Part shown: positions 1-8,160 of the stretch, one piece after another
Position numbering within the stretch: the first letter of the stretch is position 1
Layout: every line of letters begins with the position of its first letter
Assembly (NCBI GenBank): GCA_964526965.1
Contig: CAZGML010000006.1
Location: 41,675-105,674, forward strand
Direction: 5' to 3'
Source: UBA6265 sp964526965
GTDB taxonomy: Bacteria > Chloroflexota > Chloroflexia > Thermomicrobiales > UBA6265
Length of the DNA stretch: 64,000 bases
The notes under the pieces: generated by a model
Databases searched by the model: none
Seen by the model: only the letters and a program-made list of their open reading frames with translations
Told to the model about the DNA's origin: nothing
Position numbers and translations under genes: made by a program

Positions 1-176
1 GCGTCCGGAAAATCACACGCGCAAACGGCATTCCCACCACGCGAAATGAGGATACGCAGAATACTGAGTCGCATCGGCTCTGCCAATACCTTGAGCAACT
101 GGGCATATTCCATCAACGCCTCGTCTGGCGCGTACGGTGCAACTTGTGGAACTGGGCGAGACGTCAGTGTTTTCAT
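1..176 (-). CDS. arsR: ArsR-family metalloregulator, N-terminal part only
   Basis: The minus strand reads MKTLTSRPVPQVAPYAPDEA and continues through a winged-helix start (LLKVLAEPMRLSILRILISR) to VCACDFPD, where the window ends. The C-x-C-D motif is the classic As(III)/Sb(III) ligand motif of ArsR repressors, which leave DNA when arsenite binds. Only about 58 residues are visible, so the recognition helix and dimer interface are cut off. It is divergent from arsM, with two matching inverted repeats between the genes, so it most likely represses both directions. Start chosen at the ATG complementary to 174-176. Confidence 0.85.
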   Translation of the reverse strand, partial: MKTLTSRPVPQVAPYAPDEALMEYAQLLKVLAEPMRLSILRILISRGGNAVCACDFPD

Positions 177-192
177 GCCAATCAGTATGCCA

Positions 193-214
193 CATATTGA
201 CGTTCATCGATATG
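193..214. promoter_or_regulatory. Candidate ArsR operator 1
   Basis: Inverted repeat CATATTGA-N6-TCGATATG with one mismatch per arm pair. Its core TATTGA-N6-TCGATA has the same arm length and spacer as the second repeat 41 bp downstream. It lies 17 bp upstream of the arsR start and overlaps a possible -35 (TTGACG, 197-202). Confidence 0.55.
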
Positions 215-235
215 AGATGTTACTCTCCTGCCAAA

Positions 236-253
236 TATCGATGATTGTCGATA
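236..253. promoter_or_regulatory. Candidate ArsR operator 2
   Basis: Perfect inverted repeat TATCGA-N6-TCGATA, 31 bp upstream of the arsM ATG. It has the same architecture as the site at 195-212. Repeated sites in an arsR-arsM divergent spacer fit ArsR autoregulation; the assignment is inferred from position and symmetry. Confidence 0.55.
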
Positions 254-283
254 CGAGTCGCATACCCTGGAAGGATACGAGTC

Positions 284-1138
284 ATGAGCGCCAGCCAAAA
301 TCCAAAGCTCGATGCTGTTCGCGATCGTTATGCGCGTGCCGCTCGAGCAGTGGGAACTGCCACTGACACCAAATGTTGTAACATCCAGCCTGATCCCATC
401 ACTGGTAACCTGTACTCTGCAGAGGAAACTGGCCTCGTGCCGATGGATGCGATCTCCGGCTCCCTCGGATGCGGTAACCCTACCGCCCTGGCGGAACTGC
501 ATGAGGGCGAAATCGTGCTGGATCTCGGTAGCGGGGGCGGAATTGATGTCCTGCTCAGTGCGCGCCGGGTCGGCTCCACCGGCCACGCCTACGGTGTTGA
601 TATGACCGACGAAATGCTTGCCCTCGCGGAGAAGAACAAGAGAGAGGCCGGCGCGGAAAACGTCACCTTCCTCAAGGGAAGCGTCGAAAACGTCCCACTT
701 GAAGACCAGGCAGTGGATGTCATTATTTCCAACTGTGTGATCAACCTCGCTGTCGAGAAGTCGGTGGTGCTGCGTGAGGCTTTCCGGCTCCTCAAGCCCG
801 GTGGGCGGTTCGCAGTGAGCGATGTAGTCTCCCGTGGCCAACTGCCGGAGGATCTTCGCCACGATATGGAGGCTTGGGTCGGCTGCATTGCAGGAGCGCT
901 GGAAGAGAACGAGTTCCGATCGCTGCTTGCCGAGGCAGGATTTGAAGATATCGAGATTCAGGAAACACGGCTCTATGATCCTCGCGAACTTGCCAGTGCT
1001 GCCGGCAATGGCGAGCAGGCGTGCTGCTCTGGTGGCGAGTCCGGGCCCGTAGCGTGGGATGGCTCTGCCCTGGACCGGTATGAGAAGAGCGGTGGACAGT
1101 TATTGAGCGCCTTTATACGCGCTCGCAAGCCGGAGTAG
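284..1138 (+). CDS. arsM: Arsenite S-adenosylmethionine methyltransferase
   Basis: 284 residues. ArsM methylates As(III) to mono-, di- and trimethyl species in the cytosol. The SAM-binding motif LDLGSGGGID is at residues 79-88. Three cysteines sit where the arsenic-binding cysteines of the family are expected: Cys63 (LGCGNP), Cys151 (ISNCVINL) and Cys201 (WVGCIAG); a CC pair also occurs at 31-32 and near the C-terminus (QACCSGG). The ATG at 284 is preferred over an upstream TTG because AAGGA precedes it at a good distance. The gene is first in an operon with acr3 (2-bp gap) and a phosphoesterase, divergent from arsR. Confidence 0.95.
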   Translation: MSASQNPKLDAVRDRYARAARAVGTATDTKCCNIQPDPITGNLYSAEETGLVPMDAISGSLGCGNPTALAELHEGEIVLDLGSGGGIDVLLSARRVGSTGHAYGVDMTDEMLALAEKNKREAGAENVTFLKGSVENVPLEDQAVDVIISNCVINLAVEKSVVLREAFRLLKPGGRFAVSDVVSRGQLPEDLRHDMEAWVGCIAGALEENEFRSLLAEAGFEDIEIQETRLYDPRELASAAGNGEQACCSGGESGPVAWDGSALDRYEKSGGQLLSAFIRARKPE

Positions 1139-1140
1139 AC

Positions 1141-2211
1141 ATGTCACAAGGTAATCCGAACGCAAGGTTGAGTGTTGTTGATCGATTTCTTCCCGTGTGG
1201 ATCGTTGCCGCGATGGCGTTGGGAATCCTGCTGGGTAAAGTCTTCCCGAATCTGGGTGTCGCGCTGGATAAGGTGAAAATCGCTGGCGTATCGCTGCCCA
1301 TCGCTATCGGACTGCTCTGGATGATGTATCCGGTGCTGGCCAAGGTGAAGTATGGCCGGGCAGCGTCCATGCTCTCCAACGGTAAGTTGTTAGGCACCAC
1401 AACGGTGTTGAACTGGGTGATTGGGCCACTATTGATGTTCATTCTGGCGTGGTCATTCCTGCCGGACGAACCTGCTTTCCGCACTGGCCTGATCCTGATC
1501 GGTCTCGCCCGATGTATCGCCATGGTGCTGATCTGGAACATGCTCGCCTGTGGCGATGGCGAAGTCGCCGCCATATTGGTAGCGATTAACTCCGTCTTCC
1601 AGATTGTGATGTATTCGATTCTCGGGTGGTTCTACCTGGTGCAAGTGCCTGAATGGCTCGGTCTCGACCAAACCGGATTCGATGTCAGCATGGGCATGAT
1701 TGCCCGTAATGTCGCCATCTTCCTCGGTATCCCGCTGGTTGCCGGAGCGTTGACTCGCGTTTGGCTGACTCGGCGCAAGACTGAGGCGTGGTACGAGAAC
1801 GAGTTCCTGCCGCGAATCGGCCCTACGGCTTTGCTCGGATTGCTCTACACAATCGTGCTGATGTTCGCCATGCAGGGTGAGCGCATCGTCGAGCAACCAT
1901 TCGCCATCGTGCGAATCGCCATACCACTGTTGATCTATTTTGTACTGATGTTCTTCATCGCCTTCTTCTACGCTCGTGCACAGGGATTTGCCTACGAAGA
2001 GACCACCGCCATCGCGTTCACTGCGGCCGGAAACAATTTCGAACTCGCAATTGCTGTAGCCGTCGGTCTGTTCGGCATCGCTTCTGGAGAGGCACTGGCC
2101 GGGGTTATCGGTCCATTGATTGAGGTGCCCGTACTGGTGGCGTTGGCCTACGTTGCGCTGTGGATGCGTGACCGGTTGGAATTTCCTCGCACCAGAGAGG
2201 CCTTGGTATGA
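1141..2211 (+). CDS. acr3: ACR3-family arsenite efflux permease
   Basis: 356 residues with about ten hydrophobic segments. ACR3 proteins expel As(III) through the cytoplasmic membrane. The signature ARCIAMVLIWNMLACGDGE holds the conserved cysteine of helix 4 (Cys125), and TAAGNNFELAIAVAVG is the conserved late-helix motif with its glutamate. It follows arsM by 2 bp and its TGA overlaps the ATG of the next gene (ATGA). Co-transcription of a methylase and an exporter gives two routes of arsenic removal. Family assignment is secure; the exact name (acr3 or arsB) varies between annotations. Confidence 0.95.
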   Translation: MSQGNPNARLSVVDRFLPVWIVAAMALGILLGKVFPNLGVALDKVKIAGVSLPIAIGLLWMMYPVLAKVKYGRAASMLSNGKLLGTTTVLNWVIGPLLMFILAWSFLPDEPAFRTGLILIGLARCIAMVLIWNMLACGDGEVAAILVAINSVFQIVMYSILGWFYLVQVPEWLGLDQTGFDVSMGMIARNVAIFLGIPLVAGALTRVWLTRRKTEAWYENEFLPRIGPTALLGLLYTIVLMFAMQGERIVEQPFAIVRIAIPLLIYFVLMFFIAFFYARAQGFAYEETTAIAFTAAGNNFELAIAVAVGLFGIASGEALAGVIGPLIEVPVLVALAYVALWMRDRLEFPRTREALV

Positions 2212-2945
2212 CCAGAATCGCGTTCTTCGGCGACTTGCACGGAAATGTTCAGGCGACCGAGGTGGTGCTGGCAGATATTGACGCTCACGAACCTGATCAC
2301 ATCATCTGCCTCGGCGATCTCGTCGGGTACGGCGCGAATCCGAACGAGGTGATCGATCATATTCGGAACCGAAATATCCCCGTCATCATGGGCAACTATG
2401 ATGACGGGATCGGTTTTGATCGAGGTGATTGTGGATGCGCCTATCAGGACGAGACCGACAAGGCAAACGGCGACAAATCTGTTGCTTGGACCGCTGCCGC
2501 AGTGACAACTACGAACAAGGTCTGGCTCCAGACATTGTTGCCGGAGTACCGTCTGGAGGTTGACGGTCACCGCATTAGGGTGGTGCACGGCAGCCCTCGT
2601 CGCATCAACGAGTACCTGTTCGAAGACCGCAATGAAGCATCACTGGAGCGCATCGCTCGCTCAGCGAATTGTGATGTGCTCGTGTTTGGGCATACCCATA
2701 AACCCTGGACGCGTGACATCGATAGGGTTCGCTTCATCAACGCAGGAAGTGTAGGTAAGCCAAAGGACGGTGATCCCAGAACTTGTTGGGCTATGTTAGA
2801 TGTCAGTGAGCCGGGTGAAACGGAAGTGACGTTCCACCGGGTTGAGTACGATATACACTCTGCAGCAGCCGCAATTCGCACCGCGACAGGTTTGCCTGAT
2901 GTGTATGCGAGCGATATAGAAACCGGTGGCGCTACACCAGTTTAA
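2208..2945 (+). CDS. Calcineurin-like metallophosphoesterase in the ars operon
   Basis: 245 residues. The two-metal phosphoesterase motifs are in order: GDLHGN (residues 8-13), GDLVGYG, GNYDD (the GNH-equivalent, with Tyr-Asp replacing the usual His), VHGSP and GHTHKP. The family resembles the YfcE/ApaH-like phosphodiesterases. A Cys-x-Cys (RGDCGCAYQD) follows the third motif and could bind a thiophilic metal, which is speculation. The start overlaps acr3 by 4 bp, so translation is coupled and the gene belongs to the arsenic response. Its substrate is unknown. The 3' end overlaps a convergent gene by 14 bp. Confidence 0.85.
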   Translation: MTRIAFFGDLHGNVQATEVVLADIDAHEPDHIICLGDLVGYGANPNEVIDHIRNRNIPVIMGNYDDGIGFDRGDCGCAYQDETDKANGDKSVAWTAAAVTTTNKVWLQTLLPEYRLEVDGHRIRVVHGSPRRINEYLFEDRNEASLERIARSANCDVLVFGHTHKPWTRDIDRVRFINAGSVGKPKDGDPRTCWAMLDVSEPGETEVTFHRVEYDIHSAAAAIRTATGLPDVYASDIETGGATPV

Positions 2946-3387
2946 GCTTGTACCCAATGTGGCTTGGTTCGAATCCCAGGCGATCATAGAAGCGATGTGC
3001 ATCTTCGCGAGATTTGTCTGTCGTGAGCTCAACCAGGCCACAGCCCTGTTCGCGGGCGTACTCAATTGCCCACTCAAACATCTTTTGGCCAATACCGGCA
3101 CCGCGGACTGCGGAACTCACGCGCACCCCTTCGATATTCGCCCGGCTCATTCCCTTGCGGGACAGGCCGGGTGTAATTGATACCTGCATCGTGCCGGCAA
3201 TCTCCCCATCGCGCTCGCAGATTACCTGTATCAGCAGAGGGTCGTTTATGATCTGCTCCAATGCAGCATGGTATGGCGAGAGGTCGTCTGGCGATTCGCG
3301 CTGGGCTCCCAGGTGATCGTCCGCGAGCATGGCGACGATTGCAGGCAGGTCGGCTTCGGTGGCTGGTCGGAAGACAAGGTCGCTCAT
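2932..3387 (-). CDS. GNAT N-acetyltransferase
   Basis: 151 residues. The acetyl-CoA pyrophosphate loop VRGAGIGQKMFEWAI (R/Q-x-x-G-x-G/A) and the C-terminal AHRFYDRLGFEPS are typical of GNAT enzymes, resembling small MarR-associated or aminoalkylphosphonate-type acetyltransferases. The substrate cannot be read from the sequence. The start overlaps the stop of the upstream GNAT gene by 4 bp (ATGA), so it is the last gene of a three-gene operon. Its end overlaps the convergent phosphoesterase gene by 14 bp. Confidence 0.88.
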   Translation of the reverse strand: MSDLVFRPATEADLPAIVAMLADDHLGAQRESPDDLSPYHAALEQIINDPLLIQVICERDGEIAGTMQVSITPGLSRKGMSRANIEGVRVSSAVRGAGIGQKMFEWAIEYAREQGCGLVELTTDKSREDAHRFYDRLGFEPSHIGYKLKLV

Positions 3388-3839
3388 GTACCCTCCGGTT
3401 CAATCGCGTACTGGATCAATCCAGTCGGTGGTGCGAACTGGTCATATAGCCGACGTGCGGTTGCATTTGAATCTTGCGTGAGCCAGTGGATTTTATCCCA
3501 TCCCTTCTCGGCAGCGAGACGTTGAATATGTTGAATCATCGCCTTGCCAGCGCCACTGCCTCGCGCTGAGGGATCAACAAAGAGGTCGTTCAGGTAACAA
3601 CGCTGTGCAATCGCCCAGGTGGTGCCGTGCAGGACGCAGTTGGCAATGCCGATCACCTCGCCATCGCGCTCGGCGACCATGCCGAAGAAATCCGGTGTGG
3701 CATCGTCCAGCAGGCGCTCCCAGCTTTTGGCAGTCACATTTGCTGGCATGTCTACGTTGTAGAAATCGCAGTAGCCATCCCACAAGCGATGCCAGGCGTC
3801 ATAGTCGGTTTCTTCAAGTGGTCTTACGATGGTGCTCAT
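3384..3839 (-). CDS. GNAT N-acetyltransferase
   Basis: 151 residues. The acetyl-CoA loop is SARGSGAGKAMIQHIQ and the helix after it carries AEKGWDKIHWLTQDSNATARRLYDQF, as in GNAT enzymes acting on amino acids or polyamines. N-terminal VRPLEETDYDAWHRLWDGYCDFY is like the GNAT group containing yeast Hpa2-type proteins. It overlaps both neighbours by 4 bp, so all three genes are translationally coupled. The exact substrate is unknown. Confidence 0.88.
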   Translation of the reverse strand: MSTIVRPLEETDYDAWHRLWDGYCDFYNVDMPANVTAKSWERLLDDATPDFFGMVAERDGEVIGIANCVLHGTTWAIAQRCYLNDLFVDPSARGSGAGKAMIQHIQRLAAEKGWDKIHWLTQDSNATARRLYDQFAPPTGLIQYAIEPEGT

Positions 3840-4987
3840 TTGAAGGCCTCCTTCACGGCCTTCCAGATGACACCGTTCATCAGGCCATAGTTATACACAT
3901 CCACGCCGGTGACGCCGGCTTCCTGCCACGCCTTGAGGCGAGGCGCGATTTGGCCGGGATCAGTAGTGTCCGGTGTAATAGCGCGGATGGCACCGCGTAC
4001 AGGACGTCCTAACTGGGCGGCGTCGCGCGCGCGGTCGGCAGCATCTTCCTCTGACTGGGCATAGCCAGCCAGAGAGCCATCACCGGTGGCGACCTGCGCG
4101 GCAGCGTCCGGGCTGCCATCGAGCTTGGCGAAGTGCCAGATTTCCGTGTTTGGGTTTACGGATTTCACGGCATCCCGAATTTCCTCTGCGAGACTGAGTT
4201 CTTGCTGTTTCAGCCAGGTCATGTATTGTGGAAGTCCGCCTTCGATCATCGATTTCACAGTGGACGTTGGCTCGCCGTTTTCGTCTGCGAGCTTCACTCC
4301 CTGATTCAGGCTGGCATCCAGCACACTGGCGGCGAGCCCACGCAGCATCTCGGCAGGCACGCCATCCTCGCCGGCCTTTGCCACTTCGTAGTCGCTGAAT
4401 GAGAGGTTGAGCAGATCCCGCTGCACCGCATCGAAGTCGGTACCGATGATCTCGTGGTGCTCACCGTGCATGAATCCCATATAGCCCGGCGATTCCAGCA
4501 TGATCGCGTGGAGATCATAGCGACTGGCCATATCGGTAACATGTGCAATCATGTACTCGCGCGCCAACGGATGTGCCGGGCTAAGCGAGTTGTACAGCGG
4601 ATCCGCGAACACGGTGTGCTGAACCGCCTCCGGAAACTGCTCGCCCAGCCAGCGGTTGTGCAAGCACACCGTCCACGCAACGAGATTGAGTCCCAGCTTG
4701 TCCTTCCGCTTGTTTACCTCGTCGGCCGGACTCGAATCCTCCGTCACCAGGCTGTGGAGTCGCGGCTTCATTTCCCCGTACCGGCTCATATCCGGACGAT
4801 AACTGATGGCACCATCCTCGGCGTAATAGACGCGCCGCTTTGGATTGCGAGGCAACAGGAACTTGCCAGCGTGATACTGCATTGCCAGGTTCACGTTGGT
4901 GAAGCCGGATTTGGCGATCTCGCCGAGGGCGGCATCGTAGCCGTGATCCGCAAGGTCCCAGGGATAGGTGAAGATTCCGTGTTCCAT
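3836..4987 (-). CDS. Putative TIM-barrel glycosidase-like protein
   Basis: 383 residues, no signal peptide or membrane segment. Motifs such as FTNVNLAMQYHAGKF near the start, LHAIMLESPGYMGFMHGEHHE in the middle and VTGVDVYNYGLMN at the end look like beta-strand ends of a TIM barrel of the kind seen in uncharacterised glycoside-hydrolase-like families. This is pattern recognition, not a confirmed family. A strong AGGAGGATGA Shine-Dalgarno precedes the ATG. It heads an operon with two GNAT acetyltransferases (4-bp overlaps), so a sugar or amino-sugar substrate is conceivable but unproven. Confidence 0.5.
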   Translation of the reverse strand: MEHGIFTYPWDLADHGYDAALGEIAKSGFTNVNLAMQYHAGKFLLPRNPKRRVYYAEDGAISYRPDMSRYGEMKPRLHSLVTEDSSPADEVNKRKDKLGLNLVAWTVCLHNRWLGEQFPEAVQHTVFADPLYNSLSPAHPLAREYMIAHVTDMASRYDLHAIMLESPGYMGFMHGEHHEIIGTDFDAVQRDLLNLSFSDYEVAKAGEDGVPAEMLRGLAASVLDASLNQGVKLADENGEPTSTVKSMIEGGLPQYMTWLKQQELSLAEEIRDAVKSVNPNTEIWHFAKLDGSPDAAAQVATGDGSLAGYAQSEEDAADRARDAAQLGRPVRGAIRAITPDTTDPGQIAPRLKAWQEAGVTGVDVYNYGLMNGVIWKAVKEAFK

Positions 4988-5072
4988 TCATCCTCCTACG
5001 GCAGTTGACCTGTGGGTCATCTGAATTTGTAGCGGAGGACCGATGTGTCCTCCCTCTTTGCGTTGTGGTTTG

Positions 5073-5828
5073 CTACGGCAGGTAGGTGAGATGTCCACCA
5101 TCCACCAGCAACGTTTGCCCGGTTACCCAGCTCGATTCATCCTGGCAGAAGAACGTGACCGCATTGGCGATGCCATCAGATGTGCCCCAACGACCAGTCG
5201 GCACGCGTTTCTCCGCACCTTCCAGATGCTCGTCCAGCCCCGGGCGGTAGGGAACCGCTCCCGGCGCAACGCAGTTCGTGGTGATACCGTACTTCCCGAG
5301 CTCGAGGGCCATGTTCTTCGTCATCATTTGCACGCCGGCCTTGGCGATATCGTAGATGATCTGCTGGTGATGCGGTGCAAAAACCCCGATAGTACCGATG
5401 TTTACGATTCTGCCATTGATGTTTTGCTCGAGCATGGAACGGGCAACGTGTTGGGCGAGTATGTACGGGGCACGCACATTCACGTTCATTTCTGCATCTC
5501 AATCCGTATCGGTTGTTTCAAGGAATGGCTTTGGCTTTGAGAAGCCGGCGTTGTTGATGAGGATATCGAACGGGCCCATTTGCTCCAGGGCGGTTTGCGC
5601 CAGGTGATGGGTCTCTTCCCGATCCTGCAGGTCGGCCGGTGCACCCTGGATGTTGGTGCCAAATTGCTGCAGTTCGGAGATGGCCTGATCGATATCTTCC
5701 TGTTTGCGACCACTGATAAAAACATCTGCGCCATCGCGTGCGAGCCATTCGGCAATCGTGCGGCCAAGGCCACGCGTGCTTCCGGTAACGAGCGCACGTT
5801 TGTTCGCGAAACGAGGTTTATTAGTCAT
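5073..5828 (-). pseudogene. SDR-family oxidoreductase interrupted by an in-frame TGA
   Basis: The two halves of a single short-chain dehydrogenase lie in the same frame. The N-terminal half (5828-5499) has the cofactor motif TGSTRGLG and NNAG; the C-terminal half (5489-5073) has the Y-x-x-x-K pair (IYDIAKAG) and VTGQTLLVDGG. They are separated by TGA at 5501-5499 followed by GAT GCA GAA and then ATG. The context TTDTD-stop-DAEMNVNV matches the usual SDR stretch with a tryptophan at this point, so TGG has become TGA. Downstream initiation at 5489 could give a fragment without the NAD(P) site. It could be a real nonsense mutation or a base-call error. Confidence 0.8.
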
Positions 5829-5850
5829 CCCTGCAACTCCAATTTGAGGG

Positions 5851-6444
5851 TCAGTGTGTCGAGTTAGCTTCAGGCGATTGTACCCGTAACCAGTCCAGGA
5901 ACCGTTCGGTCACTTCCTCAATCCGTTCTGGTGAAGGTGCGGTGCCAAAAAATGCCACTTGCATGAATAATGGCCCCGCCAGCAGCATGATTCCATCAGC
6001 CTTACGGATCGAAGGAAGTCGGTTCCAGCCATGCGTATCGCCCAGGGCCGTATCAAGGTGGCTCATGAGTTCTGCGATGCGGTTTGCGCGCAGCTGGTTT
6101 GCGCGGTCATCTGATGCGCTCCTCGAAAGCACGTGCAGGATCACCGACCGTCGTTGCGGATCCGCAAGCAGAGTGGTCACCCACTCGAGCCAGGTCAACA
6201 GCCGTTCCTCCACTGGCGCATCGGGTTCAGCCGTCAGCAATTGGAACGGATTCTCGTCCAACAGTGCGTAGACCATGTCATCGGACGATTTCCAGTGGCG
6301 GTAAACCGTGGCGCGACCCACCCCGGCCACCTCGGCGACTCGTTGATGGGTCACTGCTTCGGCTCCTTCTGCGAACAGAATCTCGCGCACAGCATCAAGG
6401 ATTTTCGCGCGGGATCGTGCCGCCCGCGGATCGACATTGCTCAT
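5851..6444 (-). CDS. TetR-family transcriptional repressor
   Basis: 197 residues. The N-terminal helix-turn-helix is visible as RAKILDAVREILFAEGAEAVTHQRVAEVAGVGRATVYRHW (residues 12-51 region), and the rest is an all-helical ligand-binding domain. It is divergent from a 14-helix drug-type MFS gene. A perfect palindrome lies inside the MFS promoter, so this protein very likely represses the pump and is relieved by a pump substrate. The broken SDR gene lies 22 bp downstream in the same direction and may be in the same transcript. Confidence 0.9.
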   Translation of the reverse strand: MSNVDPRAARSRAKILDAVREILFAEGAEAVTHQRVAEVAGVGRATVYRHWKSSDDMVYALLDENPFQLLTAEPDAPVEERLLTWLEWVTTLLADPQRRSVILHVLSRSASDDRANQLRANRIAELMSHLDTALGDTHGWNRLPSIRKADGIMLLAGPLFMQVAFFGTAPSPERIEEVTERFLDWLRVQSPEANSTH

Positions 6445-6514
6445 TCATGCACTTTCTGTATGCTCCCGGTTCAGGACACTCCCTGTCATTTTACCAATCA
6501 CTCTGTGATACGAT

Positions 6515-6543
6515 TTGACTCATAGACATCTATGAGATAAAGT
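6515..6543 (+). promoter_or_regulatory. Promoter of the MFS efflux gene
   Basis: TTGACT (6515-6520), 17-bp spacer, TAAAGT (6538-6543). The spacer is filled by the palindromic operator. The GTG start at 6571 follows an AGAGAGGG Shine-Dalgarno at 6554-6562. Confidence 0.5.
6519..6536. promoter_or_regulatory. TetR-type operator palindrome
   Basis: Perfect inverted repeat CTCATAGA-CA-TCTATGAG between divergent tetR and MFS genes. A third half-site CTCATAGA occurs at 6546-6553. Position inside the -35/-10 spacer is what is expected of a repressor site. Confidence 0.7.
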
Positions 6544-6570
6544 GTCTCATAGAAAGAGAGGGCCCTCCTC

Positions 6571-8160
6571 GTGTCCACTTCAGCTATACCCGGCAGGAGT
6601 CAAGACTTCATCGGTCAGAGAAAACGCATCCTGGCGTCGATGTCTCTGGCGCTCCTGGTAATTGTCGCAACAATTACGTCTATCAACCTGGCACTGCCTG
6701 AAATGGCAGTGGATCTTGGAGCGTCGTTCACGCAAGTCACCTGGATTGCCGATGCCTACACGGTAAGCATTGCGGCCCTCGTTCTGCCGTTCGGCGCGAT
6801 TTCAGATCGCGTCGGGCGCAGACGACTTATGGTCGCCGGACTGGTTCTCTTCGGAATCATTTCTGCCTTCGCAGTGTTTCAAACGACACCGGGCGGAATC
6901 ATCATCAGTCGCGCCTTAATGGGTGTGACCGGTGCCATGATCATGCCAGGAACCCTGGCTACCATCACCAGTACCTTCCCGGATGAGGAACGGACTCGTG
7001 GCGTGGCAACCTGGGCCGGAATTGCCGGGGCAGGCGCAGTTTTCGGCCTGGTCACCTCCGGGCTGCTGCTGGAAATTTGGAGTTGGAAATCGATTTTTGT
7101 GTTCACGACAATTATGGCTGCAATCGCCGCCATCGTCGTTTGGAGCGGTGCTCCCGAAACAGGCGGGCACCACGTGAAGTTTGATTGGGTCGGATCCATC
7201 CTGAGTGCGGTCGGCCTCGGCTCGCTGGTGTGGGGCATCATCGATGCCGGTGGAGCATCATGGGGCGACCCGATCGCCCTTGGCGCCATTGGCCTGGGAA
7301 TCACACTTCTCGCGTTGTGGGTGCTTTACTCATTGCGGGCGAGTTCGCCACTTCTGGATATGCGCGTGTTTGGGAACAAGCGGTTCACCGTCGGCACCAT
7401 TACCGTGACATCGCAGTTCCTCGCCCAGTTCGGATTCTTCTTCATCGCTATGCAGTACCTGCAGCTGGTTCTGGAATACGGCCCTCTCCGTTCAGCGATC
7501 AGCATGTTTCCACTGGCGCTGGTGGTGATGCCGCTTTCGCAAGTAGTACCCAGGGTCATCAAAGTTGTTCCGGTAAGAATTGTCCTCCCGGTCGGGATAC
7601 TTTTTCTCATGTCCGGTTTGATTGTGCTCTCGACCATGGATGTGAATAGTAGCTATCTCCGCTTTGCGGTTGGCCTGATGGTGCTTGGAACTGGAATCGC
7701 CCTCACCGCGCCACCGGCCACAACCGCTATTACCGAAGGCCTCCCGCGAGACAAGCAGGGAACGGCATCTGCTGTGAATGATGTCACTCGCGAGCTCGGT
7801 GCCGCCCTGGGTATCGCACTCATAGGGTCGGTGTTCACCTCCACCTACCGAGGTAGCGTTGCGCCCATTGCCGTGCGCCTACCAGCAGAGGTCGGTGAAA
7901 CTGTCGAGCGTTCGCCAGCTGCGGGTATGCAGGTTGCCGAGAGGCTCGGGCCGATGGGCCAGAGCCTGCAGGACGGCGTGATGACCGGATTCATGGAGGG
8001 CACCCGGACATCGTTGACTATCGTGGCGGTCTATCTCGGAATCGTTGCTGTTTGCATGGCCGTGCTCCTGTTCCGCGACGACAAGGAGCGTGCCGCACCA
8101 CGGGAAGCTACACAGCCTGTCTCGTCGGCAGCGGGCGAATCAGGAGTGCCCCGGCGATGA
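6571..8160 (+). CDS. 14-TM major facilitator drug exporter (DHA2/EmrB-QacA type)
   Basis: 529 residues. Proton-driven efflux protein of the cytoplasmic membrane. The motif-A loop FGAISDRVGRRRLM is after helix 2, and motif C-like GAMIMPGTLATITSTFP is in helix 5 region; length and spacing fit the 14-helix DHA2 class. A late motif GLPRDKQGTASAVNDVTRELGAALGIAL is also typical. GTG start at 6571 is chosen on the AGAGAGGG ribosome site. The divergent TetR gene and operator suggest substrate-induced expression. The last 53 bp overlap the convergent MFS gene. Confidence 0.93.
   Translation: MSTSAIPGRSQDFIGQRKRILASMSLALLVIVATITSINLALPEMAVDLGASFTQVTWIADAYTVSIAALVLPFGAISDRVGRRRLMVAGLVLFGIISAFAVFQTTPGGIIISRALMGVTGAMIMPGTLATITSTFPDEERTRGVATWAGIAGAGAVFGLVTSGLLLEIWSWKSIFVFTTIMAAIAAIVVWSGAPETGGHHVKFDWVGSILSAVGLGSLVWGIIDAGGASWGDPIALGAIGLGITLLALWVLYSLRASSPLLDMRVFGNKRFTVGTITVTSQFLAQFGFFFIAMQYLQLVLEYGPLRSAISMFPLALVVMPLSQVVPRVIKVVPVRIVLPVGILFLMSGLIVLSTMDVNSSYLRFAVGLMVLGTGIALTAPPATTAITEGLPRDKQGTASAVNDVTRELGAALGIALIGSVFTSTYRGSVAPIAVRLPAEVGETVERSPAAGMQVAERLGPMGQSLQDGVMTGFMEGTRTSLTIVAVYLGIVAVCMAVLLFRDDKERAAPREATQPVSSAAGESGVPRR

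Noticed and set aside
182..862. Long minus-strand frame over arsM
   Set aside because: Shadow of arsM; composition reflects the codon bias of the true gene on the other strand.
5499..5501. UGA recoding (UGA read as Trp)
   Set aside because: TGA is used as a normal stop throughout the window, including many ATGA overlaps, so a code change is not supported.
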